Counted from the first letter of the stretch, positions 1-9,276 are shown. The stretch is 64,000 nt of DNA from Clostridiales bacterium (GCA_021202925.1 JAJQCD010000019.1:61982-125981), one strand, 5' to 3'. Notes: generated by a model from the letters alone, not told the origin. A program made the numbers and translations.

Positions 1-137
1 CGGGGACTCAACAGGTACACGCGAATCAGGCTCCTGTCCCTGGTCATGGAAACACGTTCCACCTCCACCAGGGACAGAAGCTCCGTCATCTGCTCCGTCA
101 TATGTAAACCGGGAAAAACCTCCAGAAATCCTTTCAT
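1..137 (-). CDS. polC: DNA polymerase III alpha subunit PolC, N-terminal fragment
   Basis: Only the first 45 or so codons are inside the window; the gene continues past base 1. The peptide begins MKGFLEVFPGL and runs into RDRSLIRVYLLS, which resembles the amino-terminal domain of Gram-positive PolC, the replicative polymerase. Its ATG overlaps the ispG stop in an ATGA arrangement, so it is translationally coupled to ispG. An ispG-polC junction is a common gene order in Clostridia, which supports the call. The short visible length keeps confidence moderate. Confidence 0.7.
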   Translation of the reverse strand, partial: MKGFLEVFPGLHMTEQMTELLSLVEVERVSMTRDRSLIRVYLLSP

Positions 138-1210
138 CTGATCTTCTCTTTTCCTCTTTTCGCTGCCCGGGCCTGGTCAAGCTCCGCCTTCAATGCCGGT
201 AACAATTCGTCCTCCGGCAGTTTTTTCACAATTTCTCCCTTTCGGAACAGCAGGCCTTCGCCAATACCACCGGCAACACCGAAATCAGCCTCCCGTGCCT
301 CTCCCGGTCCGTTCACGACACATCCCATCACCGCTACCTTCCGATCCAGGTCATCATATCCAGTGACCAGATTTTCCACACGGTTTGCCAGCCCGATCAG
401 GTCAATCTGCGTCCGGCCGCAGGTCGGACAGGACACGACTTCGACGCCGCCTCTGCGAAGACCAAGCGCCCTCAGGATCAGCTTCGCGGATTTGACCTCC
501 TCGATTGGCGCGCCGGTCAGAGAAACACGAATCGTGTCGCCGATTCCCTGATAGAGGATAATCCCCAGTCCCAATGCCGACTTGATGTTCCCGGATGTCA
601 GCGTCCCTGCTTCCGTGATTCCCACATGAAGCGGATAAGTGGTCCTTCTGCTGATCTGCTCGTGCGCCTTCACGCACATCATGACATCCGACGACTTTAT
701 GCTGATCACGAGATTGTCATAGCCCATCCGTTCGATCAGGGAGACCTTCTCCAGTGCGCTCTCCACGAGGCCCTCCGCCGTCACGCCGCCATATTTTTCA
801 ATCAGCCGTTTCTCCAGAGAACCGCTGTTCACGCCGACCCGGATCGGCACCCCATATTCTTTCGCCTTGTCCACGACCGCCTGCACCCGCTCCACGGCTC
901 CGATATTTCCCGGATTGATGCGGATCTTATCCGCACCGCACTCCATGGCGGCGATCGCCAGCCGATAATCAAAATGAATATCCGCCACCAGCGGAATGTG
1001 AATGCGCCGCCGGATCTCCCGGATCGCGGCAGCCGCCTCCATTGTCGGCACCGCGACACGGATAATGTCGCACCCGGCCGCCTCCAGTTCCAGAATCTGC
1101 GCCACCGTCGCCTCAACATTCTCCGTCTTCGTGTTACACATGGACTGAATCAGAATGGGATTTCCTCCGCCGATGACCCGTTCCCCGATCCGTACTTCCT
1201 TCGTCTTCAT
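134..1210 (-). CDS. ispG: 4-hydroxy-3-methylbut-2-enyl-diphosphate synthase IspG
   Basis: 358 aa, the usual length of the short bacterial IspG form. It reductively converts methylerythritol cyclodiphosphate to HMBPP, the penultimate MEP-pathway step, using a [4Fe-4S] cluster. An N-terminal TIM-barrel part (VADIHFDYRLA near 75-86) is followed by the cluster domain with CPTC at Cys261/Cys264, Cys297 in VMGCVVNGPGEA, and Glu304, the expected ligands. It lies downstream of rseP and dxr in one minus-strand operon, so two MEP enzymes (Dxr, IspG) are made together. Nothing is missing or unusual. Confidence 0.97.
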   Translation of the reverse strand: MKTKEVRIGERVIGGGNPILIQSMCNTKTENVEATVAQILELEAAGCDIIRVAVPTMEAAAAIREIRRRIHIPLVADIHFDYRLAIAAMECGADKIRINPGNIGAVERVQAVVDKAKEYGVPIRVGVNSGSLEKRLIEKYGGVTAEGLVESALEKVSLIERMGYDNLVISIKSSDVMMCVKAHEQISRRTTYPLHVGITEAGTLTSGNIKSALGLGIILYQGIGDTIRVSLTGAPIEEVKSAKLILRALGLRRGGVEVVSCPTCGRTQIDLIGLANRVENLVTGYDDLDRKVAVMGCVVNGPGEAREADFGVAGGIGEGLLFRKGEIVKKLPEDELLPALKAELDQARAAKRGKEKIR

Positions 1211-1247
1211 CTCCGCTCTCTCCTATCGCTTTCCAGTCTCACCGGTC

Positions 1248-2387
1248 CTACAGAATCCGGCTGATATCATTGAACAGAATCACTACCATAAGCGCCATCA
1301 AAACCATCATCCCCGCCAGATGAACCTTTCCCTCCATCTCCGGATTCACCGGTTCGCCGCGTATCAGTTCGATGAACAGAAAGAGAAGCCGCCCGCCGTC
1401 CAGCGCCGGGATCGGCAGCAGGTTCATGATTCCAAGGCTCGATGAAAGCAGCAATACCCAGTTGGACAGAATCAGAACCACGGCGCCCATGCCGCTCTCC
1501 CGTCCTTCCTCCACGGTCTCACCGACCATGGTCACAATACCGACCGGGCCAGTCACAGCTTCCCCCGCCTCAATCTGTCCACGGATCAGCATACCGATGC
1601 CATCTATCGTGGAGCGGACACAATAGCGAACCTCATACAGACTGTAATACAGAATTTCGCCGAGCCCATGCACCTTCTCATATCCGGAAAATCTCACCCC
1701 GATCAGATAGGAACCATATTCCTCACTGTAACGTGGCGTCAGCGTCACCGTCCGGATCTCGGCCGCACCTCCATTCTCCCAGTCTCCGCCGACCGGACGC
1801 TGATACTGGATGGTCAGCTCCTCGCCCGGATGCACATAGGTATACAGAAGGACATCCCGGTAACCCTCAATCCTGCGCCGGTTGATCTTCGTAATCTGGT
1901 CGCCGGATGCAAGACCAGCCTCCGCCGCCGCGGAATGCTCCGTCACATCATAAATGACAGCGAAATCATGTCCCGAACTCACTACCAGAACTACAGCAAA
2001 CAGAAACGCCAGAATGAAGTTAAAAACCGGACCGGCCGCAATCACCGCAATCCGCACAAACACCGATTTGTTGTTGAACGCTCCGGGATCGTCACTGTTC
2101 GCATCCTCGCCCATCATCGCGCAGGAACCGCCAAACGGAAATATCTTCCAGGAGTAAGACGTATTCTCCGACGAGAGCGCAATCGCATCCTCCGGGACTC
2201 TCGCAAACAGTTTCGGATGGTAATGTCCGTCCTCTTTGACCAGACTGACGATCCGCGGCCCCATGCCGACAGAAAACTCCAGCACACCGACGCCATTCCC
2301 TTTTGCCAGCAGGAAATGGCCAAACTCATGTGCCAGCACAATAAAACCAAACAGCAGCACCGCTGCCAGAATATTGAGCAAATTCAC
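1248..2387 (-). CDS. rseP: RIP-type site-2 zinc metalloprotease RseP
   Basis: 379 aa intramembrane protease of family M50. HEFGH at residues 20-24 lies in the first hydrophobic helix and gives the two zinc histidines and catalytic glutamate; the third ligand motif, NLLPIPALDGG with Asp330, lies near the C-terminus. A PDZ-like region (GLASGDQITKINRRRIEG) sits between them. It normally cleaves anti-sigma factors or signal-peptide remnants in the membrane. The start is GTG at 2387. It sits between dxr and ispG, a standard Firmicutes order. The substrate cannot be told from sequence. Confidence 0.95.
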   Translation of the reverse strand: MNLLNILAAVLLFGFIVLAHEFGHFLLAKGNGVGVLEFSVGMGPRIVSLVKEDGHYHPKLFARVPEDAIALSSENTSYSWKIFPFGGSCAMMGEDANSDDPGAFNNKSVFVRIAVIAAGPVFNFILAFLFAVVLVVSSGHDFAVIYDVTEHSAAAEAGLASGDQITKINRRRIEGYRDVLLYTYVHPGEELTIQYQRPVGGDWENGGAAEIRTVTLTPRYSEEYGSYLIGVRFSGYEKVHGLGEILYYSLYEVRYCVRSTIDGIGMLIRGQIEAGEAVTGPVGIVTMVGETVEEGRESGMGAVVLILSNWVLLLSSSLGIMNLLPIPALDGGRLLFLFIELIRGEPVNPEMEGKVHLAGMMVLMALMVVILFNDISRIL

Positions 2388-2418
2388 ACCCGCTTCCCTG
2401 AACCATCAATGATTTTTC

Positions 2419-3564
2419 TCATTCAAACGCCGATTCCAGATACTCATACGTCTCCCGCTCCGTCTCCAGAATCCGCTCCACATCCGGCGCATCCATTACC
2501 GTGTGCCGCGCCATGGCCGCCTCGATCATCTCCGTAATCGTCAGGTAGGAAATCTCTTTCCGCAGGAAACGACCAACCGCATACTCATTCGCCGCATTAT
2601 AGACCGTCGGCATCGTCCCTCCGCGCCGTCCGGCCTCCAGGCCAAGAGCCAGGCCACGAAAGACTGACAAATCCGGCTTTTCAAAGGCAATCGACCCCAG
2701 TGCCGCAAAATCGAGCCGTGCCCCCGGCAGGTATCGCCGCTCCGGATAATACAGCGCATACTGAATCGGCAGTTTCATATCCGGCGTGCCAAGCTGCGCC
2801 ATCACCGCGCCATCCTCAAATTCCACCATTGAATGAATCACGGACTGCGGCTGCACCACGACCTCAATCTGGTCAATCCCGACGCCAAACAGCCATCGGG
2901 CCTCCATCACCTCCAGGCCCTTGTTCACCATCGTCGAGGAATCGATGGTAATCTTATGGCCCATCGACCAGTTCGGATGCTTCAGCGCATCCTCTACCCG
3001 CACAGCGGCCAGGCGCTCCCGCGTCCACCCACGGAACGGACCTCCGGACGCTGTCAGCAGGATCTTATGGATCGGATTTTCTGCATTCCCCTGCAGGCAC
3101 TGAAAAATGGCGCTGTGTTCGCTGTCCACCGGCAGAATGCGCACCCGTCGCTCTCTTGCCAGCGGCAGGATCAGATGTCCGGCTGTCACCAGCGTCTCCT
3201 TATTCGCCAGGGCAATATCCTTGCCCGCCTCCATTGCCGCAATCGTCGGACGGATCCCGATCATTCCCACAATCGCCGTCACCAGAATCTCCGACTGCGG
3301 CTCAGTCGCCACCTCCAGAAGTCCGTCCATCCCCGATACAATTCTTACATCCAGGTCCCGCACGGAATCCCGCAGTTTCGCCGCTCGAACCGGATCCCAG
3401 ACACAGGCCAGGGAGGGATGAAATCGTCGGATCTGCTTCTCCAGAAGATCAATATTGCTCCCGGCCGCCAGGGCAGTGACCTCGATATCAGCGTTCTGCT
3501 CTGCTACTTCCAGGGTCTGGGTTCCGACGGAACCGGTCGACCCCAGTATGGCAATCTTTTTCAT
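2419..3564 (-). CDS. dxr: 1-deoxy-D-xylulose 5-phosphate reductoisomerase
   Basis: 381 aa, normal for the family. It converts DXP to MEP with NADPH, the committed MEP-pathway step. The N-terminus has the nucleotide-binding GSTGSVG at residues 8-14; ANKETLV and EHSAIFQ are the conserved catalytic-domain segments. The ATG at 3564 follows GGAGAG. Only 12 bases separate it from cdsA upstream and about 31 from rseP downstream, so it is part of the same operon. Confidence 0.97.
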   Translation of the reverse strand: MKKIAILGSTGSVGTQTLEVAEQNADIEVTALAAGSNIDLLEKQIRRFHPSLACVWDPVRAAKLRDSVRDLDVRIVSGMDGLLEVATEPQSEILVTAIVGMIGIRPTIAAMEAGKDIALANKETLVTAGHLILPLARERRVRILPVDSEHSAIFQCLQGNAENPIHKILLTASGGPFRGWTRERLAAVRVEDALKHPNWSMGHKITIDSSTMVNKGLEVMEARWLFGVGIDQIEVVVQPQSVIHSMVEFEDGAVMAQLGTPDMKLPIQYALYYPERRYLPGARLDFAALGSIAFEKPDLSVFRGLALGLEAGRRGGTMPTVYNAANEYAVGRFLRKEISYLTITEMIEAAMARHTVMDAPDVERILETERETYEYLESAFE

Positions 3565-3576
3565 ATGTTTTCTCTC

Positions 3577-4377
3577 CTATTTCAGGAACAGGACAGCAAA
3601 ATAAATCGCGGGCGCCGTAAAGAGCATACTGTCAAACCGGTCCAGTATTCCTCCATGCCCCGGAATCAGCTGTCCGTAATCCTTGATGTTATGGTTGCGC
3701 TTGATTGCGGAAGCCGCCAGGTCTCCGATCTGGGAAATTACAGCCGCCACCGCGCAGGCAATCGCACAGGTATAGCCAGGACTTGCGATATCCGTCATCC
3801 GCCCGCCAAAGGCACGCGCATAAGCAAAAGCCAGAAGCGCCGATACGACGATCCCGCCGACCGCGCCTTCGATTGTCTTCTTCGGACTTAAGACCGGCGT
3901 CATCCGGTGTCGGCCAATCAGCTTGCCTACACAATAAGCGCCCGTATCACATCCCCACGAGCTGATAAAAATCAGCCATACCAGATACACGCCGTCCGAC
4001 ATTTCCCGCACCTGATACAGATAGGACAGCATCACCGCCACATAAAATACGCCAAAAAAACCTGCCGTCACTTCTTCGGTCTTGTACTTCGGAAATGTAA
4101 TCACATAAATACACATCATCGCCATCAAAGCCACAATTGACATAAAGACCACATGCTGCTGGCAGTCGAACCACACCAGTCCATAATATACGACCGCTGT
4201 CAGATAGCCGATAAAGCCCATTGGATTCTTTTCGATTTTCAGGACGCGATACAATTCAAACATTCCCATCAGGGAAATGATGCCCATCACACCATACAGC
4301 AGGACGCCGCCCTTTACCACTATTATGATAGCAAGAATCACCAGAATAATACCACTTGCCAGTCGTTTTGTAAACAT
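3577..4377 (-). CDS. cdsA: phosphatidate cytidylyltransferase CdsA
   Basis: 266 aa multi-pass membrane enzyme that makes CDP-diacylglycerol from phosphatidate and CTP. Seven or eight hydrophobic segments are visible, and the C-terminal signature is present (SPKKTIEGAVGG, then GDLAASAIKR and KDYGQLIPGHGGILDR). I chose MFTKRL at 4377 because AAGGAGG lies eight bases upstream; the frame is open for 16 more codons, but that stretch has no ribosome site. It follows uppS in the lipid/isoprenoid operon. Confidence 0.95.
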   Translation of the reverse strand: MFTKRLASGIILVILAIIIVVKGGVLLYGVMGIISLMGMFELYRVLKIEKNPMGFIGYLTAVVYYGLVWFDCQQHVVFMSIVALMAMMCIYVITFPKYKTEEVTAGFFGVFYVAVMLSYLYQVREMSDGVYLVWLIFISSWGCDTGAYCVGKLIGRHRMTPVLSPKKTIEGAVGGIVVSALLAFAYARAFGGRMTDIASPGYTCAIACAVAAVISQIGDLAASAIKRNHNIKDYGQLIPGHGGILDRFDSMLFTAPAIYFAVLFLK

Positions 4378-4480
4378 TGGCAGGACCTCCTTGCGCCATT
4401 CTTTTACAATGCCTGTCAGCGTCACGTTGTCCTCTGCACCTCACCATATCACGCGCGGTGCGGAAGAATCGCAGGCTTAT

Positions 4481-5206
4481 CTACCCCTTCACACCGCCAT
4501 AACGGCGGTCACGACGATTGTACGCCTGAATCGCTGTCAGGAGTTCCTCTCGGTTAAAATCCGGCCAGTAACATTCCGTAATATAAAACTCCGTATAAGC
4601 GGTCTGCCAGATCAGATAATTGGACAGGCGAATCTCACCGCTGGTCCGGATCAGCAAATCCGGATCCGGAATACCGGCCGTATCCAGATATCCGGAAATC
4701 GTCTCTTCCTTAATCGAAGCAGGATCGCACTTCCCGGCCAGACAGTCCGCCATCAGACGCCGAACCGCCCGCGTGATCTCATCACGGCCGCCATAATTCA
4801 CCGCAATCACAAAGGTCAGACCCGTATTGTCCTTCGTTTCCTCCTCCAGGCGGTTGATCCCCTCGATAATATCCGCATCAAAACGGCTACGCTCGCCGAT
4901 CATCTTCACCCGCACATTGTTCTTCGACGCGATTTTTAAGAGGCGCACCATATAATAGCGGAACAGCTGCATCAGTGCTCCGACTTCCTCCTCCGACCGC
5001 TTCCAGTTCTCGGTCGAGAATCCATATACCGTCAGATACTCGATGCCCATCCGGGCAGCAATCTCCACCGTCTTCTCGACCGTGACACAGCCCTCCTTAT
5101 GTCCCATCGTCCGCGGCAGGCCGCGCTTCTTCGCCCAACGGCCATTGCCGTCCAGAATAATCGCCACATGCCTGGGAATCACCAGTCCCTCCAGATCTGC
5201 TTCCAT
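4481..5206 (-). CDS. uppS: isoprenyl transferase (undecaprenyl diphosphate synthase)
   Basis: 241 aa cis-prenyltransferase that extends farnesyl diphosphate to the C55 carrier for peptidoglycan. Asp19 in the DGNGRWA motif is the magnesium/diphosphate site; STENWKR and the C-terminal RTSGEIRLSN / ELLTAIQAY segments complete the family signature. GGGAGG precedes the ATG. It is followed by cdsA after about 100 bases and preceded by frr. The neighbouring dxr and ispG supply its precursor pathway. Confidence 0.96.
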   Translation of the reverse strand: MEADLEGLVIPRHVAIILDGNGRWAKKRGLPRTMGHKEGCVTVEKTVEIAARMGIEYLTVYGFSTENWKRSEEEVGALMQLFRYYMVRLLKIASKNNVRVKMIGERSRFDADIIEGINRLEEETKDNTGLTFVIAVNYGGRDEITRAVRRLMADCLAGKCDPASIKEETISGYLDTAGIPDPDLLIRTSGEIRLSNYLIWQTAYTEFYITECYWPDFNREELLTAIQAYNRRDRRYGGVKG

Positions 5207-5315
5207 CCTGTTCCTCCCTGTTTAACCCAATCCCAAATGATGAAAAACGGGATCAGGTGTCATAGTCATACTCCCTGTCCCGCCCGTCTCTTGTCAATTG
5301 TCTCTTCTGCCGGAA

Positions 5316-5873
5316 TTACACGGTCATCAGTTCCTTCGTCTTTGTCTCAATCACCTTGTCTACCTTCTCGATCATCTTGTCCGTGATCTTCTGCATCTTC
5401 TCCTCTGCGAGCTTGCGGTCATCCTCCGACATTTCTCCGGCTTTCTCCTGCTTCTTGAACGCCTCATTCGCATCCCGGCGAATATTACGCATCGCGACCT
5501 TGGTTCCGTCGCCCTTCTTCTTCACGTCCTTCGCAAGCTGCTTTCTGCGGTCCTCGGTCAGTTCCGGGAAAACCAGGCGGATCACACTGCCGTCATTGCT
5601 CGGGTTGATTCCCAGATCCGATGTCTGAATCGCCTTCTCAATCTTCTTGATCAGAGATTTCTCCCAAGGCTGAATGACGATCATCCGCGCCTCGGGAACA
5701 CTTATGTTACCCACCTGCTGCAGTGGCGTCATCGTTCCATAATAATCAACCTTGATCTTGTCCAGCACATGCGGATTTGCGCGTCCCGCACGGATAGAAG
5801 CGTAGTCGTCCAGAAGTACGTTCAGCGACTTTTCCATCTTATCCTCGTAAATCTTCAGTTCCTCTGTCAACAT
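5316..5873 (-). CDS. frr: ribosome recycling factor
   Basis: 185 aa, the exact usual size. It splits post-termination ribosomes together with EF-G. The sequence has the RRF coiled-coil pattern: N-terminal YEDKMEKSLNVL, the hinge near PLQQVGNISVPEAR, and the C-terminal helix with NEAFKKQEKAG. GGAGGAGA precedes ATG. It lies 16 bases after pyrH, the near-universal pyrH-frr pair. Confidence 0.98.
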   Translation of the reverse strand: MLTEELKIYEDKMEKSLNVLLDDYASIRAGRANPHVLDKIKVDYYGTMTPLQQVGNISVPEARMIVIQPWEKSLIKKIEKAIQTSDLGINPSNDGSVIRLVFPELTEDRRKQLAKDVKKKGDGTKVAMRNIRRDANEAFKKQEKAGEMSEDDRKLAEEKMQKITDKMIEKVDKVIETKTKELMTV

Positions 5874-5889
5874 CAGAAATCTCCTCCTG

Positions 5890-6594
5890 TTATTCTACGG
5901 TCACAATCGTACCGTTAATCTTTCCCTGCATTGCATTCGCAATACTATCCTTCTCATTCAGATCAAACACAGCCATCGGCATTCGGTGCTCCAGGCACAT
6001 AATGGACGCCGTCAGATCCACCACCGCCAGCTTGCGGTCGATCACCTCCTGAATGGAGATGGTCTCATACTTCTTCGCCGCCGGATTCTTCGCCGGGTCG
6101 CTGTCATATACGCCGTCGATGGACTTCGCCAGCAGGATCACGTCCGCATCCATCTCCACCGCTCTCAGTGTGATGCCCGTATCCGTCGAGAAATACGGAT
6201 GTCCCGTGCCGCCCGCAAAGAAAACGATCTTTCCCTCGGCAAAATACTCGTTCGCCAGATCCTTCGAGAACAGCTTTGTCATCGTTCCGCAGGCAAACGG
6301 CGTCAGAATCTCCGTCTTCATCCCGGCGTTCCGGAAAATCTCCGACACATAAATGCAGTTCATGACCGTCGCCAGCATCCCGATCTGATCCGCCTTCGTG
6401 CGCTCGATGGCATCGCTCGTACGGCCTCTCCAGAAATTCCCGCCGCCGATCACGATCCCGATCTCAACCCCGGCATCCGCCGAACGCTTCACCTGGCGGG
6501 CGACCTCCTTCACCGTATCCTCATCAAATCCCGTCTTCTTCGGTCCGGCCAACGCCTCGCCGCTCAGCTTTAAAAATACCCGTTTCCAGTCCAT
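5890..6594 (-). CDS. pyrH: UMP kinase
   Basis: 234 aa hexameric UMP kinase of the amino-acid-kinase fold. MDWKRVFLKLSGEAL at the N-terminus and GGGNFWRG near residue 50 are the phosphate-binding signatures. The frame is open for 75 codons upstream, but that part overlaps the preceding gene and has no family match; the ATG at 6594 with an upstream AGGACAG gives the normal family length. It is the first housekeeping gene of the run leading to polC. Confidence 0.96.
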   Translation of the reverse strand: MDWKRVFLKLSGEALAGPKKTGFDEDTVKEVARQVKRSADAGVEIGIVIGGGNFWRGRTSDAIERTKADQIGMLATVMNCIYVSEIFRNAGMKTEILTPFACGTMTKLFSKDLANEYFAEGKIVFFAGGTGHPYFSTDTGITLRAVEMDADVILLAKSIDGVYDSDPAKNPAAKKYETISIQEVIDRKLAVVDLTASIMCLEHRMPMAVFDLNEKDSIANAMQGKINGTIVTVE

Positions 6595-6641
6595 ATCTGT
6601 CCTGTCTCCCAACCTGTCATCTGTCTGAAACTCTTTCCCTA

Positions 6642-7388
6642 TCATACCACATCGCTCAGGTTTTGAAAAGAGAAAAAACCGTCGCACGCAACAAGTCTTT
6701 TGGAAACGATCTCGCACGACACTGTCTCCGTACTCTTCCGGCAGATCGCCGCCCGATACCCCGAAATCGAAAATTCCTGAAAAACGTACGGCTGTCTTGT
6801 CCCTTCCGACTCCGCCCACACCGGTTTCTCCGTGTGAATCAAAAATCCATTCAACGGCATCCGCATCCCCTCGCCGGTCGCCTTCAGAAAACTCTCCTTC
6901 AGGGTCCAGAACCGGTAAAACAGATGATCCCGCTCTGCCCCTTCCGGCAATGCCACAAGTGCCGCATACTCCTGTGGACAGAAAAACCGTTTCGCAAGCG
7001 GCATCCGCGCTTCCCGCTCCCGTTCCACATCGCAGCCGACTTCCCGATCGGAAAATACCGCCATCGCCATCGTCCCCGAATGCGACAGATTGAAATGGAT
7101 CTGCGGATACTCCAGAAGCACCGGTTTCCCATTTCCCGTCGTTCCCAATGCAACATCCCGTTCCCGCAGCCCATACTCCCGCAACCCCAGATCCAGCAGG
7201 AAACCGGCGCCCAGAGAAAGTGCCTGATCCTGCTGGAGTCGAAAGGTCTCTGCCTTTTTTTGCCGACCGGCAGACAGTCTCTCCTTCAGATACTCTGTGA
7301 TCCGGATCTGCCTCTCTTCCTCAACCGTTTCCATTGAGACGTCCAGGAAATATACCCTTGTCTTATTCTCCAGTATACTCATTTCCAT
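6642..7388 (-). CDS. Sfp-type 4'-phosphopantetheinyl transferase
   Basis: 248 aa, typical of the Sfp/Gsp size class rather than AcpS. It should transfer phosphopantetheine from CoA to a carrier-protein serine. The two family motifs are present: GCDVE at 118-122 and WTLKESFLKATG with Lys164-Glu165; HFNLSHSG precedes them. These supply the magnesium and catalytic residues. No polyketide, peptide-synthetase or carrier-protein gene is in the window, so its target is elsewhere. It lies 48 bases upstream of pyrH in the same direction and may be cotranscribed with it; it is divergent from the nitroreductase. Confidence 0.9.
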   Translation of the reverse strand: MEMSILENKTRVYFLDVSMETVEEERQIRITEYLKERLSAGRQKKAETFRLQQDQALSLGAGFLLDLGLREYGLRERDVALGTTGNGKPVLLEYPQIHFNLSHSGTMAMAVFSDREVGCDVEREREARMPLAKRFFCPQEYAALVALPEGAERDHLFYRFWTLKESFLKATGEGMRMPLNGFLIHTEKPVWAESEGTRQPYVFQEFSISGYRAAICRKSTETVSCEIVSKRLVACDGFFSFQNLSDVV

Positions 7389-7474
7389 GCTTCTCTTTCT
7401 TCCATGTCCGTCTCCAGTTTACTACAAAGTTCCCCTCCCATCAAGCCAAAACCTTCACTCTGCCATCCTCACCA

Positions 7475-7503
7475 TTGACATCATTTTTTCATTGCCATAT
7501 AAT
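7475..7503 (+). promoter_or_regulatory. Sigma-A promoter of the nitroreductase gene
   Basis: TTGACA at 7475-7480 and TATAAT at 7498-7503 with a 17-base spacer. Both hexamers are perfect consensus, and the site lies about 55 bases before the nitroreductase start. Confidence 0.85.
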
Positions 7504-7560
7504 AAAGTTGTTTCTATTCTACATGAAACAACATGAAATCAGATAAGGAGGAATTTTACG

Positions 7561-8088
7561 ATGGAACATTCCGTTTTAGAATGCCTGAAAACCCGGCGCA
7601 GTGTGCGCAGCTATTCGGACAAACCGGTGGAACAGGAAAAACTCGACGCGATCCTGGAGGCCGCCACCTACGCTCCCACCGGTATGGGCAGACAGTCACC
7701 GGTCATCGTACTGGTTCAGACACCGGAGCTGGTTAAAAAACTCAGCACCATGAACGCTGCTGTCATGGGAAGGAACGACATTGACCCGTTCTACGGCGCA
7801 CCGGTTGTCACGATCGTTTTTGGCAACAAAAAGGGATCGCCGACCTGGTTCGAAGACGCCTGCCTGGTAGCCGGGAATCTTCTGAATGCCGCCCATGCGG
7901 TCGGCGTCGATTCCTGCTATATTTATCGCGCCAAAGAGGTATTTTCCTCAGAAGAAGGACTGACACTGCTGAAGGACTGGGGACTGGATGAGAACTACGT
8001 TGGCGTCGCCAACTGCATTCTCGGATATGGCACAGGAGAGACGCCTGTCGCACCACCGCGCAAGCCGGATTATATTCGAAGGGTATAA
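7561..8088 (+). CDS. nitroreductase family protein
   Basis: 175 aa flavin oxidoreductase of the short nitroreductase class. It opens LECLKTRRSVRSYSD, the FMN-phosphate-binding pattern (RRSxRxY), and ends with a glycine-rich GYGTGETPVAPPRKPDYIRRV, typical of the family. AAGGAGG precedes ATG. It is a single-gene unit with its own strong promoter and a strong terminator behind it. The substrate is unknown; these enzymes reduce nitro compounds or quinones, or act on flavins. Confidence 0.93.
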   Translation: MEHSVLECLKTRRSVRSYSDKPVEQEKLDAILEAATYAPTGMGRQSPVIVLVQTPELVKKLSTMNAAVMGRNDIDPFYGAPVVTIVFGNKKGSPTWFEDACLVAGNLLNAAHAVGVDSCYIYRAKEVFSSEEGLTLLKDWGLDENYVGVANCILGYGTGETPVAPPRKPDYIRRV

Positions 8089-8113
8089 CAGGAAGCGTAT
8101 GAAAAAGCTTGAA

Positions 8114-8157
8114 CAGAAAGGATGCTCCCCCATTCTAACCGGGGAGCATCCTTTCTG
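8114..8157. terminator. Bidirectional hairpin terminator
   Basis: A perfect 17-bp stem (8114-8130 with 8141-8157) and a 10-base loop lie between the convergent nitroreductase and metallo-beta-lactamase-fold genes. T-rich flanks on the stem suit either direction. Confidence 0.85.
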
Positions 8158-8214
8158 TCCGCAACCATTACCGTTTCGACCGTATTCCTTTTCTGATGTG
8201 TGATTCCCACATGG

Positions 8215-9276
8215 TTACTGATCCAGCAGGAAGGATACATGTGCCCCCTGATAGAGCATGCTCTCTGCACCCATCATGATAAGCGGCATGCCGGTCAGTT
8301 CTCCGTTCAGATATGCCAGCGCGTCTTCATACGCATACTGGATATATTCCACGCCTGATGGGTAATCGTGATGACCGGCAAAGATGTATGTCACGTCATC
8401 CGCGTAACCCAGCAGTTTGTTCATGCTGTCGGCGTAATCCTGCATACTCACGTTCTCACCAGTCATAATCACCGGCCCCGGCTGCACACTGTCGCCGCTG
8501 ATCAGAATCCCGTGGCTGCGGTCAAGCAGCGCAATGCTTCCATCTGTATGACCCGGTATCTCGATCACCTCAAATTCAAAATCGCCACAGGCAATCTGGT
8601 CTCCCTCGCCAATCGAGACAGCCTCAATTCCCTCCGGCAACAGCGAAGCATCCTTCTCATTGATATAGCAGGAGTCAAACGCGCCGATTCCGCCAATATG
8701 ATCCGGATGGCCGTGCGTAACTACCACCTCAATCGGAAGGTCCGTAATCGTACGGACAAGATCGGTCACGGAATCATCCGCCATCAGCGTATCGACCAGA
8801 AGCGCCTTGTCTTCACCGACAAACAGATACGCTCTGGTGCGCGGCTCATCCAGTACATACATATTTTCCATAAATTCATCCACGGTCACGGTAATTTCAC
8901 TGCTCCCCCAGGAACCTGAATTTTCTTCGTCCGCCGCGGCGTCATTGTCGTCCGAAGCGGCCACATCTGCAAGCGACGTCATATCCTTCGTCTGAACGGT
9001 ACCGTCTTCTGTCCAGGCACCGTCTGCATCTACCGTATATCCATCCGGTGTCGTCGTACCAACCACCAGATATCCCTCCCCGTCAAAATAATAGCACTCC
9101 CCTACGCCGTCTCCATCACTGTCGATCCACTTCCAGGAAGCAACCGCATAGGTGCCGTCATCCTCCTGCCACCATGCTCCGACTTCATTTGCCTTCCATT
9201 CTCCGGCCATCGCCGTAAACGGCATCATGAGAATCATTCCGACTGCCGCCAACGCAGTTATGTAGCGTCTCTTCAT
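8215..9276 (-). CDS. secreted metallo-beta-lactamase-fold hydrolase with cell-wall-type repeat
   Basis: 353 aa. A signal peptide (KRR, then a hydrophobic run ending AMA at about residue 24) predicts export. Residues 25-95 are rich in Trp, Gly and Asp and resemble cell-wall/choline-binding-type repeats (WKWIDSDGDG, CYYFDGEGYL). After an acidic linker comes the hydrolase domain with His188-x-His190-x-Asp192-His193, a later GHTDGS and a final AGHHDYP, giving a full dinuclear metal site. The substrate is unknown. It has its own unit between two terminators. An extracellular role attached to the envelope is inferred. Confidence 0.88.
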   Translation of the reverse strand: MKRRYITALAAVGMILMMPFTAMAGEWKANEVGAWWQEDDGTYAVASWKWIDSDGDGVGECYYFDGEGYLVVGTTTPDGYTVDADGAWTEDGTVQTKDMTSLADVAASDDNDAAADEENSGSWGSSEITVTVDEFMENMYVLDEPRTRAYLFVGEDKALLVDTLMADDSVTDLVRTITDLPIEVVVTHGHPDHIGGIGAFDSCYINEKDASLLPEGIEAVSIGEGDQIACGDFEFEVIEIPGHTDGSIALLDRSHGILISGDSVQPGPVIMTGENVSMQDYADSMNKLLGYADDVTYIFAGHHDYPSGVEYIQYAYEDALAYLNGELTGMPLIMMGAESMLYQGAHVSFLLDQ

